64,000 nt of DNA from Paraburkholderia sp. PREW-6R (GCF_039621805.1 NZ_CP155073.1:1-64000), one strand, 5' to 3'; numbered from the stretch's first letter, positions 52,861 through 64,000 are shown. Program-made: numbers and translations. Notes: a model not told the origin generated them from the letters alone.

Positions 52861-54519
52861 TCAGGCTGCTTTGGTCTTCGACTGACCCATCATGCGCGTG
52901 ATGTAGTACTGCTGCGCGATCGACAGTACGTTGTTCACGACGTAGTACAGCACCAGACCCGCCGGGAAGAAGAAGAACATGACCGAGAATGCGATCGGCA
53001 TGAACATCATCATCTTGGCTTGAACCGGGTCCGGCGGCGTCGGATTCAGGCGGGTCTGCAGGAACATGGAGACCGCCATCAGCACCGGCAGAATGAAGAA
53101 CGGGTCCTGCTGCGACAGATCGTGAATCCACAGAATCCACGGCGCGCCGCGCATTTCCACCGACGACAGCAGCACCCAGTACAGCGAGATGAACACCGGA
53201 ATCTGGATCACGACCGGCAGACAACCGCCGAACGGATTGACCTTTTCGGTCTTGTACAGCTCCATCAGCGCGGCGTTCATCTTCTGCGGATCGCCCTTGA
53301 AGCGTTCGCGCAACGCCTGCATGCGCGGCGTGATGGCTTTCATGCGCGCCATCGACTTGTAGCTCGCAGCCGACAGCGGGAAGAACACGGCCTTGATCAG
53401 CAGCGTAAGCAGCACGATCGACCAGCCCCAGTTGCCCACGTAGCTGTGGATCTTTTCGAGCAGCCAGAACAGCGGCTTCGCGATGATCGTCACCCAGCCA
53501 TAGTCTTTCACCAGTTCCAGACCCGGCGCGATGCCTTCGAGCATGCGCTCTTCTTCCGGACCGGCAAAGAGGCGTGCCGACACGTCGACCGTCTGGCCGG
53601 GTGCAATGGTCGCCACCGGCTCCTTCACGCCAACGCGATACAGCGCAGGATCGATCTTCTCGACATAGATGTCGCGCTTCACACCCTGCTGCGGAATCCA
53701 GGCCGACGCGAAGTAATGCTGAACCATCGCGACCCAGCCGTTGTCGGCCGAGTTCGCGTAGTCCTGCTTGTTCTTGTCGATGTCGCTAAACGTCATCTTC
53801 TGGAAGTGATGCTGATCCGTGTAGACGGCCGGCCCGATGAACGTGTGCGAGAAGCGCGGCGTTTCCACCGGCTGATCGTCGCGCACCAGTTCCATGTAGA
53901 CCGACGGAGTCACCGGCGTCGTGCCGACGTTCTGGATCTTCGTGTCCACGCCGATCACATAGCTGCCGCGCGTGAACGTGTAGGTCTTGATGACCTTCAC
54001 GCCACCCTTTACCGGCGATTCGAAGCTGAGCTGGAACGATTTTTCGTCGCCCGTCAGATCGTGCTGCTGGTTCGGCAGCGGCGTGTAGATATCGTTATGG
54101 TTCGGGAAATCGCCGCCGAGCAGGCCCGTGCGCGCGAGGTACGTGTGGTTCGCGGTATGGTCGAACAGCGTGATGACGAGGTCCGGCTGCTTGCCGTCGC
54201 CTTGCTTGACGAGCGACAGCTTCGACAGCGTGCCGCCGCGCGTATCAATTTCGCCGCTGTACACGTCGGTGTTGAACTTGATCAGCTGCGACTGCGTGGC
54301 TGCCGGCGCGTTGCCCGGCGCTGCTGCGTTCGTTGCCGGCAGATCGGCCGGCTGGGTTCCCGGCGTCGTGGTTCCCGGTGCGGCGCTACCGACGGTTCGG
54401 GTCGGCGTGGCGCTCGGGAAGAACATCGACGGGCGTCCGTGGTCGCGTTGCCAGTTGTCGAACAGCATGACCGCTGACATGAAAAAGATGACCCATAGGA
54501 CGGTGCGTTTGATATCCAT
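52861..54519 (-). CDS. yidC: Membrane protein insertase YidC
   Basis: 552 residues. An N-terminal anchor ([17 protein letters not shown]) is followed by a Gly/Thr/Pro/Ala-rich linker, a large periplasmic domain (about 80-340), and five C-terminal helices with [38 protein letters not shown] and [21 protein letters not shown]. It inserts inner-membrane proteins alone or with SecYEG. It lies in the conserved rpmH-rnpA-yidD-yidC-mnmE order. Confidence 0.97.
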   Translation of the reverse strand: MDIKRTVLWVIFFMSAVMLFDNWQRDHGRPSMFFPSATPTRTVGSAAPGTTTPGTQPADLPATNAAAPGNAPAATQSQLIKFNTDVYSGEIDTRGGTLSKLSLVKQGDGKQPDLVITLFDHTANHTYLARTGLLGGDFPNHNDIYTPLPNQQHDLTGDEKSFQLSFESPVKGGVKVIKTYTFTRGSYVIGVDTKIQNVGTTPVTPSVYMELVRDDQPVETPRFSHTFIGPAVYTDQHHFQKMTFSDIDKNKQDYANSADNGWVAMVQHYFASAWIPQQGVKRDIYVEKIDPALYRVGVKEPVATIAPGQTVDVSARLFAGPEEERMLEGIAPGLELVKDYGWVTIIAKPLFWLLEKIHSYVGNWGWSIVLLTLLIKAVFFPLSAASYKSMARMKAITPRMQALRERFKGDPQKMNAALMELYKTEKVNPFGGCLPVVIQIPVFISLYWVLLSSVEMRGAPWILWIHDLSQQDPFFILPVLMAVSMFLQTRLNPTPPDPVQAKMMMFMPIAFSVMFFFFPAGLVLYYVVNNVLSIAQQYYITRMMGQSKTKAA

Positions 54520-54549
54520 GCGTTGTCTCAGTGTCGATGGAACGGCGCG

Positions 54550-54780
54550 TCAGCGCTTTTCAGAAGTGGGAGGCGGGACGAGATCGATGCCGCCCGCGGA
54601 AAATGGGTGGCAGCGGCAAATACGCCTGGCGGCGAGATAAGTCCCGCGCGCGGCGCCATGATACTGGATTGCTTCGCGCGCGTAATCAGAGCAGGAAGGG
54701 TAAAAACGGCACCGGCTGCCGAGCATTGGGCTGACGGCAACCTTGTAGAAACGCAGTAAAGCGAAAAGTACCGTTTGCAT
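54550..54780 (-). CDS. yidD: Membrane protein insertion efficiency factor YidD
   Basis: 76 residues. Family signature [18 protein letters not shown] and [18 protein letters not shown], with conserved Cys. It is a small membrane-associated helper of YidC-dependent insertion. The ATG at 54780 gives the family length; a longer frame from 54942 runs into rnpA and is unlikely. It sits 30 nt before yidC. Confidence 0.93.
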   Translation of the reverse strand: MQTVLFALLRFYKVAVSPMLGSRCRFYPSCSDYAREAIQYHGAARGTYLAARRICRCHPFSAGGIDLVPPPTSEKR

Positions 54781-54895
54781 GGCTAGTGCGGCCCGACGGC
54801 GCCGCGCAACGTGGAGTACCGGACTGTGTCCGCCAGGCAGGGCGGCCCGTGCTGCTCTGGCTGCCTGAACCGCGAGGCGGGCGGTCACTTGAGCG

Positions 54896-55381
54896 TCATT
54901 CCGTCTTGGGCGCTTCCGCGGGCGGCGCCTCGCGACGGACAATTTCGCGCGCTGCCTTGTCGAGCAGCGCCTCGATTTCGCTGCGGCACAGCGCCCTTAG
55001 AGGCGGCGACGACGCGCTCGGCAATGCTTTCTTGTCGAAGCGCGTGTGCAAACGCAGCAGCACATCCCAACCGCCGAATTCGGCGCGCCGCAGCCGGAAA
55101 GCTTCTCGCGCGATTCGACGCACCAGATTCCGCGTGGCCGCGCGCGGCGCATACTTCTTGCCGATGACGAGACCGAGGCGAGCTTCGTTGCCGGTAGGCC
55201 GCCCATACACGACAAAGTGCGCAGTACGGCGCCACGGGCGCAAACGAAAAACGGATGAAAATTCATCCGTTTTCAGCAGCCTTGCGGCTTTGGGGAAGGC
55301 GGCTTGCGCTCGCAACGGAACCGAGCGCTGCTGCGGCGTCCCAGCCGTTCCCGCATGACCGCCGCAGGCCTCGTCCGGCAT
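54896..55381 (-). CDS. rnpA: Ribonuclease P protein component
   Basis: 161 residues from the ATG at 55381. Core motifs [46 protein letters not shown] (RNR region) and [12 protein letters not shown]. It binds the RNase P RNA and matures tRNA 5' ends. The protein is about 30 residues longer than usual at the N-terminus; a shorter start at an internal non-ATG codon near the AFPKAARL block is possible. It directly follows rpmH. Confidence 0.93.
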   Translation of the reverse strand: MPDEACGGHAGTAGTPQQRSVPLRAQAAFPKAARLLKTDEFSSVFRLRPWRRTAHFVVYGRPTGNEARLGLVIGKKYAPRAATRNLVRRIAREAFRLRRAEFGGWDVLLRLHTRFDKKALPSASSPPLRALCRSEIEALLDKAAREIVRREAPPAEAPKTE

Positions 55382-55410
55382 AGACGGAGCGCGCAATCCG
55401 CTCGCCTGCT

Positions 55411-55545
55411 TTAGATAGCGAGGCGCTTGCGGCCCTTCGCGCGACGTGCGTTGATGACCTTGCGGCCGCCAGCGGTCTTCATGCGAACGCGGAAACCGTG
55501 GGTGCGCTTGCGACGGGTAACGGAAGGTTGGTAAGTACGTTTCAT
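55411..55545 (-). CDS. rpmH: 50S ribosomal protein L34
   Basis: 44 residues, translated here by hand from the ATG at 55545: it begins [18 protein letters not shown] and ends AKGRKRLAI, the complete highly basic L34 sequence. AGTGAGAGCAAC precedes the ATG. It starts the leftward rpmH-rnpA-yidD-yidC-mnmE block and lies divergent from dnaA. Confidence 0.98.
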
Positions 55546-55938
55546 GTTGCTCTCACTTGATCGAAAAAAACCGCGCGATCATCGCTGAAAGCGCAATGGC
55601 CGGAGGTTTACTGAAATTGGTTTTCGCGGAACCCGCTATTTAAACTGGTTTTCTATTGGGCGTCAATACTTTAGCGTTGCCGCACCATGCGCGCTGCGTC
55701 CTGCGCGCGCTGATCCGTCCCTGTGGATAACTCCCTTTCCTGCTGAATTTGGCGTTAGAATCTCGCCTTACTTCCCAAAAAACCAGCACGCCGCTCCGGC
55801 TCGCTTGCCCCGCAAACCCTTGTGGCACAAGCGCCCGGAGCCATTGCGCCTGGTCCGCCAAGCTGCTCAGGGCCTTGTTGCGTTCGCGCGACAGGGGCAG
55901 CGGCGAACCGCCGTGCACACCATAACGACAGCAACTCG
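55546..55938. other. rpmH-dnaA intergenic region with one DnaA box
   Basis: 393 bases with no gene. In many bacteria oriC or the dnaA promoter lies here. I see only one perfect DnaA box (TGTGGATAA, 55722-55730), 209 bp before the dnaA start, and modest A/T content from 55560 to 55680. This supports dnaA autoregulation; a full origin with several boxes is not evident. Confidence 0.55.
55722..55730 (-). promoter_or_regulatory. DnaA box upstream of dnaA
   Basis: TGTGGATAA, a perfect 9-mer in minus orientation, probably part of the autoregulated dnaA promoter. Confidence 0.7.
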
Positions 55939-57543
55939 ATGAACGATTTCTGGCAACACTGTTCCGCATTGCTGGAGCGCGAGCTGACGCCCCAGCAGTA
56001 CGTGACGTGGATCAAACCGTTGGCCCCGGTCGCCTTCGACGCCGATGCGAACACGCTTAGCATCGCCGCGCCAAACCGTTTCAAGCTCGACTGGGTCAAG
56101 AGCCAGTTTTCCGGACGGATCGCTGATATGGCCCGCGATTTCTGGCAGGCGCCGGTCGACGTGCAATTCGTGCTGGACCCGAAAGCAGGCCTGCGCGTTC
56201 CGGCTGCAGCGGCGCCGGCTCCCGCGCGTCCAGCGTCTTCCGCGCCGATGAGCCGCCACCCGGGCGGCAGTGCCGCCGTGGATGCGGCAGTCAATGTGGT
56301 GCAGTCGTCGCAAGCCGCACGCGTCGGCAGCGCGAATGCCGCCGCGCAGCAAGCCCAGCAGAATGCGAACGCCCGCGCAGCCGCCGCGGCCGCTGAAGAT
56401 TCCGCCGACCTCGATCTCCCCAGCCTCGACGCGAACGAAGCCGCCGCCGCGCGTCGCACGTGGCGGCCGGGGCAGGGCGCGGGCGCGAACGCAAACAGCG
56501 GCGAAAACGACTCGATGTACGAGCGCTCGAAGCTGAACCCCGTCCTCACGTTCGACAACTTCGTGACCGGTAAAGCCAATCAGCTCGCGCGCGCCGCGGC
56601 CATTCAGGTGGCGGACAACCCCGGCATTTCGTACAACCCGCTATTCCTGTACGGCGGCGTCGGCCTCGGCAAGACTCACCTGATCCACGCGATAGGCAAC
56701 CAGTTGCTGCTCGACAAGGCTGGCGCGCGCATCCGTTACATCCACGCGGAACAATACGTGTCCGACGTGGTGAAGGCTTACCAGCGCAAAGCATTCGACG
56801 ACTTCAAGCGCTACTACCATTCGCTCGACCTGCTGCTGATCGACGATATTCAGTTCTTCTCGGGCAAATCGCGTACGCAGGAGGAATTCTTTTACGCGTT
56901 CGAGGCGCTCGTCGCGAACAAGGCGCAGGTGATCATCACCAGCGACACGTACCCCAAGGAAATTTCCGGTATCGACGACCGCCTGATCTCGCGCTTCGAC
57001 TCCGGCCTGACTGTCGCGATCGAGCCGCCCGAGCTGGAAATGCGAGTCGCGATCCTGATGCGCAAGGCGCAATCCGAATTCGTCAGCCTGAATGAAGATG
57101 TCGCGTTCTTCGTCGCCAAGCACCTGCGCTCGAACGTGCGTGAACTCGAAGGCGCGCTGCGCAAGATCCTCGCTTATTCGAAGTTCCACGGCCGCGAAAT
57201 CACGATCGAAGTGACGAAAGAGGCGCTGAAGGATCTGTTGACGGTGCAGAACCGGCAGATTTCGGTGGAAAACATCCAGAAAACCACGGCTGACTTCTAC
57301 AGCATCAAGGTTGCGGACATGTATTCGAAGAAGCGCCCTGCGAACATCGCACGGCCACGTCAGATCGCCATGTATCTGGCCAAGGAGCTGACGCAGAAGA
57401 GCTTGCCGGAAATCGGCGAGTTGTTCGGCGGGCGCGACCACACCACGGTGCTCCACGCAGTGCGCAAAATTGCCGATGAACGCAGCAAGGACGCGCAACT
57501 GAACCATGAATTGCACGTGCTGGAGCAGACGCTGAAGGGCTGA
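55939..57543 (+). CDS. dnaA: Chromosomal replication initiator DnaA
   Basis: 534 residues from the ATG at 55939 ([28 protein letters not shown]). Domain I is about 1-85. A long Ala/Gln-rich domain II linker follows. The AAA+ domain has Walker [11 protein letters not shown] and Walker [11 protein letters not shown]. The C-terminal DNA-binding domain has [16 protein letters not shown]. DnaA binds DnaA boxes and opens oriC. Upstream in-frame ATGs lack family sequence. It begins the rightward dnaA-dnaN-gyrB series. Confidence 0.98.
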   Translation: MNDFWQHCSALLERELTPQQYVTWIKPLAPVAFDADANTLSIAAPNRFKLDWVKSQFSGRIADMARDFWQAPVDVQFVLDPKAGLRVPAAAAPAPARPASSAPMSRHPGGSAAVDAAVNVVQSSQAARVGSANAAAQQAQQNANARAAAAAAEDSADLDLPSLDANEAAAARRTWRPGQGAGANANSGENDSMYERSKLNPVLTFDNFVTGKANQLARAAAIQVADNPGISYNPLFLYGGVGLGKTHLIHAIGNQLLLDKAGARIRYIHAEQYVSDVVKAYQRKAFDDFKRYYHSLDLLLIDDIQFFSGKSRTQEEFFYAFEALVANKAQVIITSDTYPKEISGIDDRLISRFDSGLTVAIEPPELEMRVAILMRKAQSEFVSLNEDVAFFVAKHLRSNVRELEGALRKILAYSKFHGREITIEVTKEALKDLLTVQNRQISVENIQKTTADFYSIKVADMYSKKRPANIARPRQIAMYLAKELTQKSLPEIGELFGGRDHTTVLHAVRKIADERSKDAQLNHELHVLEQTLKG

Positions 57544-57762
57544 GCGGCCGGTCTGGAAAAATCGACCTGTTTATTTCGGAACTCGCCCCCAATTTAGTGA
57601 GGCGGTTCCTTTTTCAGGCACAATACAGGTTTAACCGCCCGGCGGCCGCGGGCGGATTTCACGCCGTGACAGGCGCTGCGTGGCGCCGGCGGGGAGCCGC
57701 GGCGGTGTGCTGAAGTGCCGCGAGGCAGGGTGCGCACGCCGTCATATCAACGAAGGAACTCT

Positions 57763-58866
57763 ATGCAACTGGTCAAGACCGAACGCGATAACCTCCTCAG
57801 GCCGCTGCAAACCGTGAGCGGCATCGTCGAACGCCGCCATACGTTGCCGATCCTCGCCAATTTGCTGATTACCAAGAACGGCGCCGACGTGTCGTTCCTG
57901 TCGACCGACCTGGAGTTGCAGATCACCACGCATGCCGATTTCGGCGTGGGCGGCGATTCGGTGGCGACCACGGTGGCAGCGCGAAAACTCCTCGACATTC
58001 TGCGCGCCATGCCCGACGGGCAGGTCACGCTCACGCTGAATGACAAGCGGCTGACCGTGCAGTCCGGCAAGAGCCGCTTTGCATTGCAGACCCTTGCGGC
58101 CGACGAGTTCCCGACCGTTGCACAGGCTAAAGACTACGGCGCAAGTCTGGTGGTTCCCCAGAAGACGTTCCGTCAATTGCTCGGCATGGTCCATTTTTCG
58201 ATGGCCCAGCAGGATATCCGCTACTACCTGAACGGCATGCTGCTGGTGGTAGACGGCGATCAGTTGATGGCCGTCGCAACAGACGGCCACCGCCTTGCGT
58301 TTTCGTCGATGAAGATCGAAGGTTCGTTCCCGCGTCAGGAAGTCATCATTCCGCGTAAGACGATTCTGGAGTTGCAGCGTCTGCTGGAAGACATCGACGA
58401 CACGTTGAAGATCGACATCGCGCCCACGCAGGTCAAGTTCACCTTTGGCCAGGTCGAACTGGTGTCGAAGCTGGTCGAGGGCAAATTCCCCGACTTCCAG
58501 CGCGTGATCCCGAAGTCGCACAAGAATCAGTTCGTGATCGGCCGCGAAGAACTGCAGCGCTCGCTGCAACGCGCGGCGATTCTGACGTCGGACAAGTTCA
58601 AGGGTGTGCGCTGCATTATCGAGCCGGGCCAGTTGAAGATCATGTCCACCAACGCCGATCAGGAAGAGGCGCAGGAAGAACTGGAAATCGCGTACGACGG
58701 CGACAGCGTCGATATTGGGTTCAACGTCACGTATCTGCTCGACGTGCTGGCGAACCTGAAGGTCGACACGCTGCAAGTGAGCCTGGGCGACGCCAGCTCC
58801 AGCGCGTTGATCACGATTCCCGAGAACGACGAATTCAAATACGTCGTGATGCCGATGCGCATCTAA
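57763..58866 (+). CDS. dnaN: DNA polymerase III sliding clamp (beta subunit)
   Basis: 367 residues, the standard length, with three clamp domains. MQLVKTERDNLLRPLQTVSGIVERRHTLPILANLLI starts domain 1, and the C-terminus ENDEFKYVVMPMRI ends domain 3. The ring holds the polymerase on DNA. GAAGGAA precedes the ATG at 57763. It follows dnaA by 219 nt, a gap with no DnaA box. Confidence 0.98.
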   Translation: MQLVKTERDNLLRPLQTVSGIVERRHTLPILANLLITKNGADVSFLSTDLELQITTHADFGVGGDSVATTVAARKLLDILRAMPDGQVTLTLNDKRLTVQSGKSRFALQTLAADEFPTVAQAKDYGASLVVPQKTFRQLLGMVHFSMAQQDIRYYLNGMLLVVDGDQLMAVATDGHRLAFSSMKIEGSFPRQEVIIPRKTILELQRLLEDIDDTLKIDIAPTQVKFTFGQVELVSKLVEGKFPDFQRVIPKSHKNQFVIGREELQRSLQRAAILTSDKFKGVRCIIEPGQLKIMSTNADQEEAQEELEIAYDGDSVDIGFNVTYLLDVLANLKVDTLQVSLGDASSSALITIPENDEFKYVVMPMRI

Positions 58867-58890
58867 CGCGTCCAACATCGAGAACACACC

Positions 58891-58919
58891 AAGGGGCGCA
58901 GCGCCCCTTTGGCGTTTTT
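58891..58919 (+). terminator. Possible terminator after dnaN
   Basis: AAGGGGCGC (58891-58899) and GCGCCCCTT (58901-58909) form a near-perfect palindrome, with a T run at 58915-58919. The short loop and delayed T run make it weak, so some dnaN transcripts may run into gyrB. Confidence 0.5.
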
Positions 58920-58931
58920 ATGGTGTTTTGA

Positions 58932-61451
<2,520 letters not shown>

Positions 61452-61488
61452 GGTTGTTTGTAGCTAGCCGCATAACCTGATAAAAACG

Positions 61489-61524
61489 AACCCATAAGTT
61501 GAAAAACTTATGGGTTTTTTTTGC
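61489..61524 (+). terminator. Intrinsic terminator of gyrB
   Basis: AACCCATAAGTT (61489-61500), loop GAAA, AACTTATGGGTT (61505-61516), then T run. A 12-bp perfect stem, 38 bp after the stop. Confidence 0.95.
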
Positions 61525-61788
61525 GCAGACTCGAGATCGACTTGCATCTGGATGACAACGCAAACCAGAATCTCCGCATCGCTCATCGGCAGCCTTTAGT
61601 TTAGAAATAGCGCCGTCAAAGACTGGAAATACCAGTCAGCTTGCACAGATCGATGCCCGCTCCGCAACAAGCTAAGGCGACACCTGTGTCATGCTCCACG
61701 AGCTTAAGATTGCGGGCAAGACAGTCCTCCAAGACTGGCTACGCGTATCTCAACGTCCAATCTTGCGGGTCGTCTACGCCTCACAAGC
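61525..61788. other. Gap between the gyrB terminator and the reverse transcriptase
   Basis: About 260 bases with no supported gene and no clear motif. The RT pseudogene stop lies at its right edge. Confidence 0.4.
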
Positions 61789-63140
61789 TCACTCAACCGC
61801 CTCGTCCCCCTCCCACTCAATCGCGTCGAAAATCGCCCGCAATTTGCCGCCCCGCGCCGCATTCAGCCTCTCCGCATGCGCGACCCGTCCGGCGAGGTGT
61901 GCGCGAAAGTCTTCGAGACCCTCACGATTCTGCGAGCGCGGCCCATGCCTGACACAGTTCGTCAGCACTGCTTTTAACCGGTCGAACTCCGGCCGCATCA
62001 GATTCGGATGACGATTGACGACCACCCCTGCCAGATGTTGCCGCGCTCCAGCGCGCATCACACGCGTCTTGCGCAGGTTGACCGTGAACCCTTCCTCGAT
62101 CGCAATGGCCGCGACGCGAATCGCCAAACGCTCGGCCATCCTCGCAAGATCGCCGTCGCCCGAAAACGCAAGGTCATCGGCATAGCGCGTATAGCGAGCC
62201 CCGAGCGAACGCGCGAGGCCCGCTAGCCGAAGATCCAGTCGATACGCGCACAGGTTGGCGAGCGCGGGCGAACTCGGCGCGCCTTGTGGCAAGTGCCGAT
62301 CTCGATAGCGTCGCCGCTCCTGCCAGTCAAAGCGCTCACGTAAATCAGGCGCGAGCAGACGTGCGCTCGGAACGCGATTGGTACACAGACCCGTCAGGCA
62401 GCGTGCAACCTCGCCCGGATAGCCCAAAGCACGCCAGATGGCATCAATACGTCCGGCATGGACGGACGCGAAGAAGTCCGTCAGATCGAAGCGAATCACA
62501 ACGGCCTTGCCGACATGAGGTGCAGCGAAACTCAGCGTGCTGCGGCCACGCCGGAAGCCATGCACGGATTCGTGCGCCGGGACCTTGTCGAGCAGGCCAT
62601 GCAGCACCTTTCGCTGCAAGCCACGCAAAGCGACTTTGGCATTTCGATAAGACGACAGCGTCCGTCGCGCTTCTCGACCACCTTATAGACATAGTGATGC
62701 ACCGGCGCATTCGCGTCCCCGGCCGGCACGCGCCAGCGGTCCGCGAACCAGTCCAGTTCGGCGGCGTCGAGTTCGAGCCAGTTGGCGACGTCCCCAGGCG
62801 TCGGCAGGTTGGGTAGCACTGCGCCGTGCAACCAGGGCGGCGCAGGCTTCTGAGCCGGCGGCAGCTTCAACAGACGAACCGCGCGCGGAGGGTCGTCGCC
62901 GCGCCATGCGGCGACGAAGCCGGCCGATTCAGCCACGATTCTCGACAACTGTTGACGCTCGACGCGATCCCAGCGCGCACCAAAGCGTTTCGCGATCTGT
63001 TTCGCGAGCGGCACCATCCACTCCGCCGACGCACCGACCACGAACGTCATCCGCCGGACCAGCGCGTCCGATTCCGGGCCACCCGCAAGCATGGCATCGG
63101 CGAGTGCGGAGGTGACGTACTGCAGCGTGGATAGGGACAT
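61789..63140 (-). pseudogene. Retron-type reverse transcriptase, interrupted by a frameshift
   Basis: Encodes about 450 residues in two frames. The 5' part (63140-62630, from MSLSTLQYVTSALAD) gives an N-terminal extension of about 165 residues and ends in HHYVYKVVEKRDGRCRLIEMPKS. The 3' part resumes in another frame at LRGLQRKVLHGLLDKVPAHESVHGFRRGRST and continues with DLTDFFASV (catalytic Asp), LPQGAPSSPALANL, YTRYADDLAFSG (YADD) and the thumb region. All RT motifs are present. Restoring one T in the run at 62627-62629 joins the two parts exactly as KSLLRGLQRK. The RT resembles retron RTs, though NAxxH reads FAxPH and VTG reads LAG. It is either recently inactivated or a sequencing error. 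Confidence 0.85.
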
Positions 63141-63175
63141 GAAAGAAGAGGCGGGCAGGCCAGTCAACGCGTCTT

Positions 63176-63371
63176 GTGATGCGTGAGCCGGGTTGCGCAA
63201 CGCGCAAATAACGCTCATGCGACGAACTGCGAAGTGATTCAGATCCACGGGGTAGCCCCGTAGTGCCTTGAACGTAAACCATCCCATCCCTGGCAAGCTT
63301 GACCAGCCGTCCCGCGACGCGAAGATAATGAACGCGCCCGCACGTTGTCAACGCGTTGCCGCACGCATCAC
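63176..63371 (-). ncRNA. Candidate msr-msd-like non-coding region of the retron-type RT
   Basis: Read leftward, GTGATGCGTG starts at 63371 and its exact complement CACGCATCAC ends at 63176, 35 nt before the RT start. This matches the a1/a2 pairing and position of retron msr-msd RNAs. Inside are palindromes (CAACGCGTTG, GTTGCGCAAC) and an ACGGGG/CCCCGT hairpin. The branching G cannot be identified with certainty. A sigma-70-like TTGACA (63346-63351) inside the region suggests an alternative in which it is only a promoter region. Confidence 0.35.
63322..63351 (-). promoter_or_regulatory. Possible promoter of the reverse transcriptase gene
   Basis: On the minus strand, perfect -35 TTGACA (63351-63346), 18-bp spacer, TATCTT (63327-63322). 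This would give a leader of about 170 nt. It conflicts with an RNA starting at 63371, so only one of the two interpretations is likely to hold. Confidence 0.35.
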
Positions 63372-63427
63372 TTTTTCGCAGCCATTTTGCATCGCCCCTG
63401 GCTGATAACCGATTCAAGGCCGAACAG

Positions 63428-63436
63428 TTATCCACA
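63428..63436 (+). promoter_or_regulatory. DnaA box
   Basis: TTATCCACA, a perfect 9-mer on the plus strand. It has the same orientation as the box at 63612-63620. Confidence 0.75.
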
Positions 63437-63609
63437 CGGCCCTCTGGACAACTTGTGTACAACCCGCCGCACTCGTTGTGGGCGGAATCTTGATAACACG
63501 GCGATCGAATGTCCCGGCAGACAAGTTGTCCGTCGCTCGCGCTGATTCCCGCTGTTTACATCGCAGGGTTATCGAATCCACAGTCCGTTGATCCGTCGAC
63601 CAAGTTTCA

Positions 63610-63658
63610 GGTTATCCACAGCATGAGGCGATGCTTGTTAACTATTACTACGTATACA
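63610..63658 (-). repeat. Composite DnaA-box element, copy 2
   Basis: On the plus strand: GGTTATCCACAG (63610-63621, perfect DnaA box), a 12-nt spacer, then a 25-bp block (63634-63658) containing CTTGTTAAC and TATTACTACGTATACA. It is the inverted counterpart of 3151-3199, with 24 of 25 bases identical in the block and the same spacer length. ACT-ATT-ACT triplets at 63641-63649 resemble DnaA-trio motifs. Confidence 0.85.
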
Positions 63659-63757
63659 TATACGAAGACTGTAAAAACCAGAGAAGCAGGTGAGCAGGGT
63701 GCCACGCTCGCCTGCAGATGCTCCTTAAGACAGCGTATCGACAGCCTCGTCAGCTTC

Positions 63758-64000
63758 TCAGACGAGCGGTAAACATATTTCCGTGAGTAGATCTGCAGGG
63801 GCAGTGTCCGTCGGGCTGTTCAGGTATTCCTCGAAGGCTGGCGCATTGGCCGCTTCTCTGCCTGACTGTACGAGCCACGTGCCGTACAGCCAGTCATAAG
63901 CGGCGCCGAGATCGCTATACGGTCCACTGTGCTCCAACACCGCGTAATCACCGCCGGCTATATGCGCGATAGCAACCGGCGGACTGACCGTCACCGAAGT
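63758..64000 (-). CDS. C-terminal end of a GyrI-like effector-binding-domain protein (partial)
   Basis: The visible part covers about 80 residues and runs off the window edge. AIAHIAGGDYAVLEHSGPYSDLGAAYDWLYGTWLVQSG is the typical core of the GyrI-like/AraC effector-binding domain. LTEICLPL is the usual end. The upstream part, perhaps an AraC-type DNA-binding domain, lies outside the window, so the protein is either a regulator or a stand-alone GyrI-like protein. Confidence 0.8.
   Translation of the reverse strand, partial: TSVTVSPPVAIAHIAGGDYAVLEHSGPYSDLGAAYDWLYGTWLVQSGREAANAPAFEEYLNSPTDTAPADLLTEICLPLV

Larger units (their letters stand above)
63141..63757. other. Gene-free stretch with a candidate retron RNA region and DnaA boxes
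   Basis: 617 bases without a supported protein gene. The left part (63176-63371) is bounded by a 10-bp inverted repeat. The right part (63428-63658) has two perfect DnaA boxes in the same orientation and copy 2 of the composite element. The rest (63659-63757) has nothing recognisable. Confidence 0.6.

Noticed and set aside
57544..57762. oriC between dnaA and dnaN
   Set aside because: No DnaA box was seen in these 219 bases and the A/T content is not raised.
62600..62660. Programmed -1 frameshift in the reverse transcriptase gene
   Set aside because: The site reads TCG-CTT-TGC, without an A-AAA-AAG-type slippery heptamer or an obvious downstream stimulator; a lost T is simpler.

Overview
The window looks like the dnaA-proximal part of the main chromosome of a Burkholderia/Paraburkholderia-type betaproteobacterium. 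The evidence is the high GC content, the block mnmE-yidC-yidD-rnpA-rpmH / dnaA-dnaN-gyrB, a type II secretion cluster with an inverted gspC, and protein sequences typical of Burkholderiaceae. The species cannot be fixed from the sequence alone. No rRNA or tRNA gene and no CRISPR array was seen.

Layout from left to right. (1) 0.1-8.3 kb: ybdK-type ligase and a cation/proton antiporter, a gene-free stretch with DnaA boxes (2.6-3.4 kb), mnmC, hupB, a CobW-type metallochaperone and a small lytic transglycosylase. (2) 8.8-20.8 kb: general secretion cluster gspD-E-F, inverted gspC, then gspG-H-I-J-K-L-M-N, tightly packed and partly overlapping. (3) 20.8-25.4 kb: multidrug efflux locus (outer-membrane lipoprotein, small membrane protein, MarR regulator, DHA2 transporter) without an EmrA-type fusion protein. 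(4) 25.4-39.2 kb: housekeeping and metabolic genes (lipoprotein, gshA, ada-alkA repair operon, a candidate small RNA, VOC protein, yaeQ, IlvD/Edd dehydratase, HIT protein, and an Lrp regulator divergent from an orphan 2-oxo acid dehydrogenase E1). (5) 39.3-48.0 kb: complete Wsp chemosensory operon, wspA-B-C-D-E-F-R, ending in a c-di-GMP synthase. (6) 48.3-52.7 kb: small exported and membrane proteins, a solitary degenerate integrase beside mnmE, mnmE, and an HTH regulator. (7) 52.9-61.5 kb: yidC, yidD, rnpA and rpmH leftward; dnaA, dnaN and gyrB rightward. (8) 61.8-64 kb: a frameshifted retron-type reverse transcriptase with a possible non-coding partner, a second gene-free stretch with DnaA boxes, and the end of a GyrI-like domain protein.

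The most unusual features concern DNA structure. A composite element (25-bp block, 12-nt spacer, perfect DnaA box with flanks) occurs twice in opposite orientation, at 3151-3199 and 63610-63658, about 60 kb apart on either side of the dnaA region. It carries ACT/ATT/ACT triplets resembling DnaA-trio unwinding motifs. The second notable locus is the reverse-transcriptase pseudogene. It is preceded by a region bounded by a 10-bp inverted repeat, where a retron msr-msd RNA would be expected. Other points are a candidate small RNA with two tandem anti-Shine-Dalgarno motifs, a 16-bp palindrome between the Lrp gene and its divergent dehydrogenase, and an integrase lacking its catalytic tyrosine, flanked by 11-bp direct repeats just downstream of mnmE.
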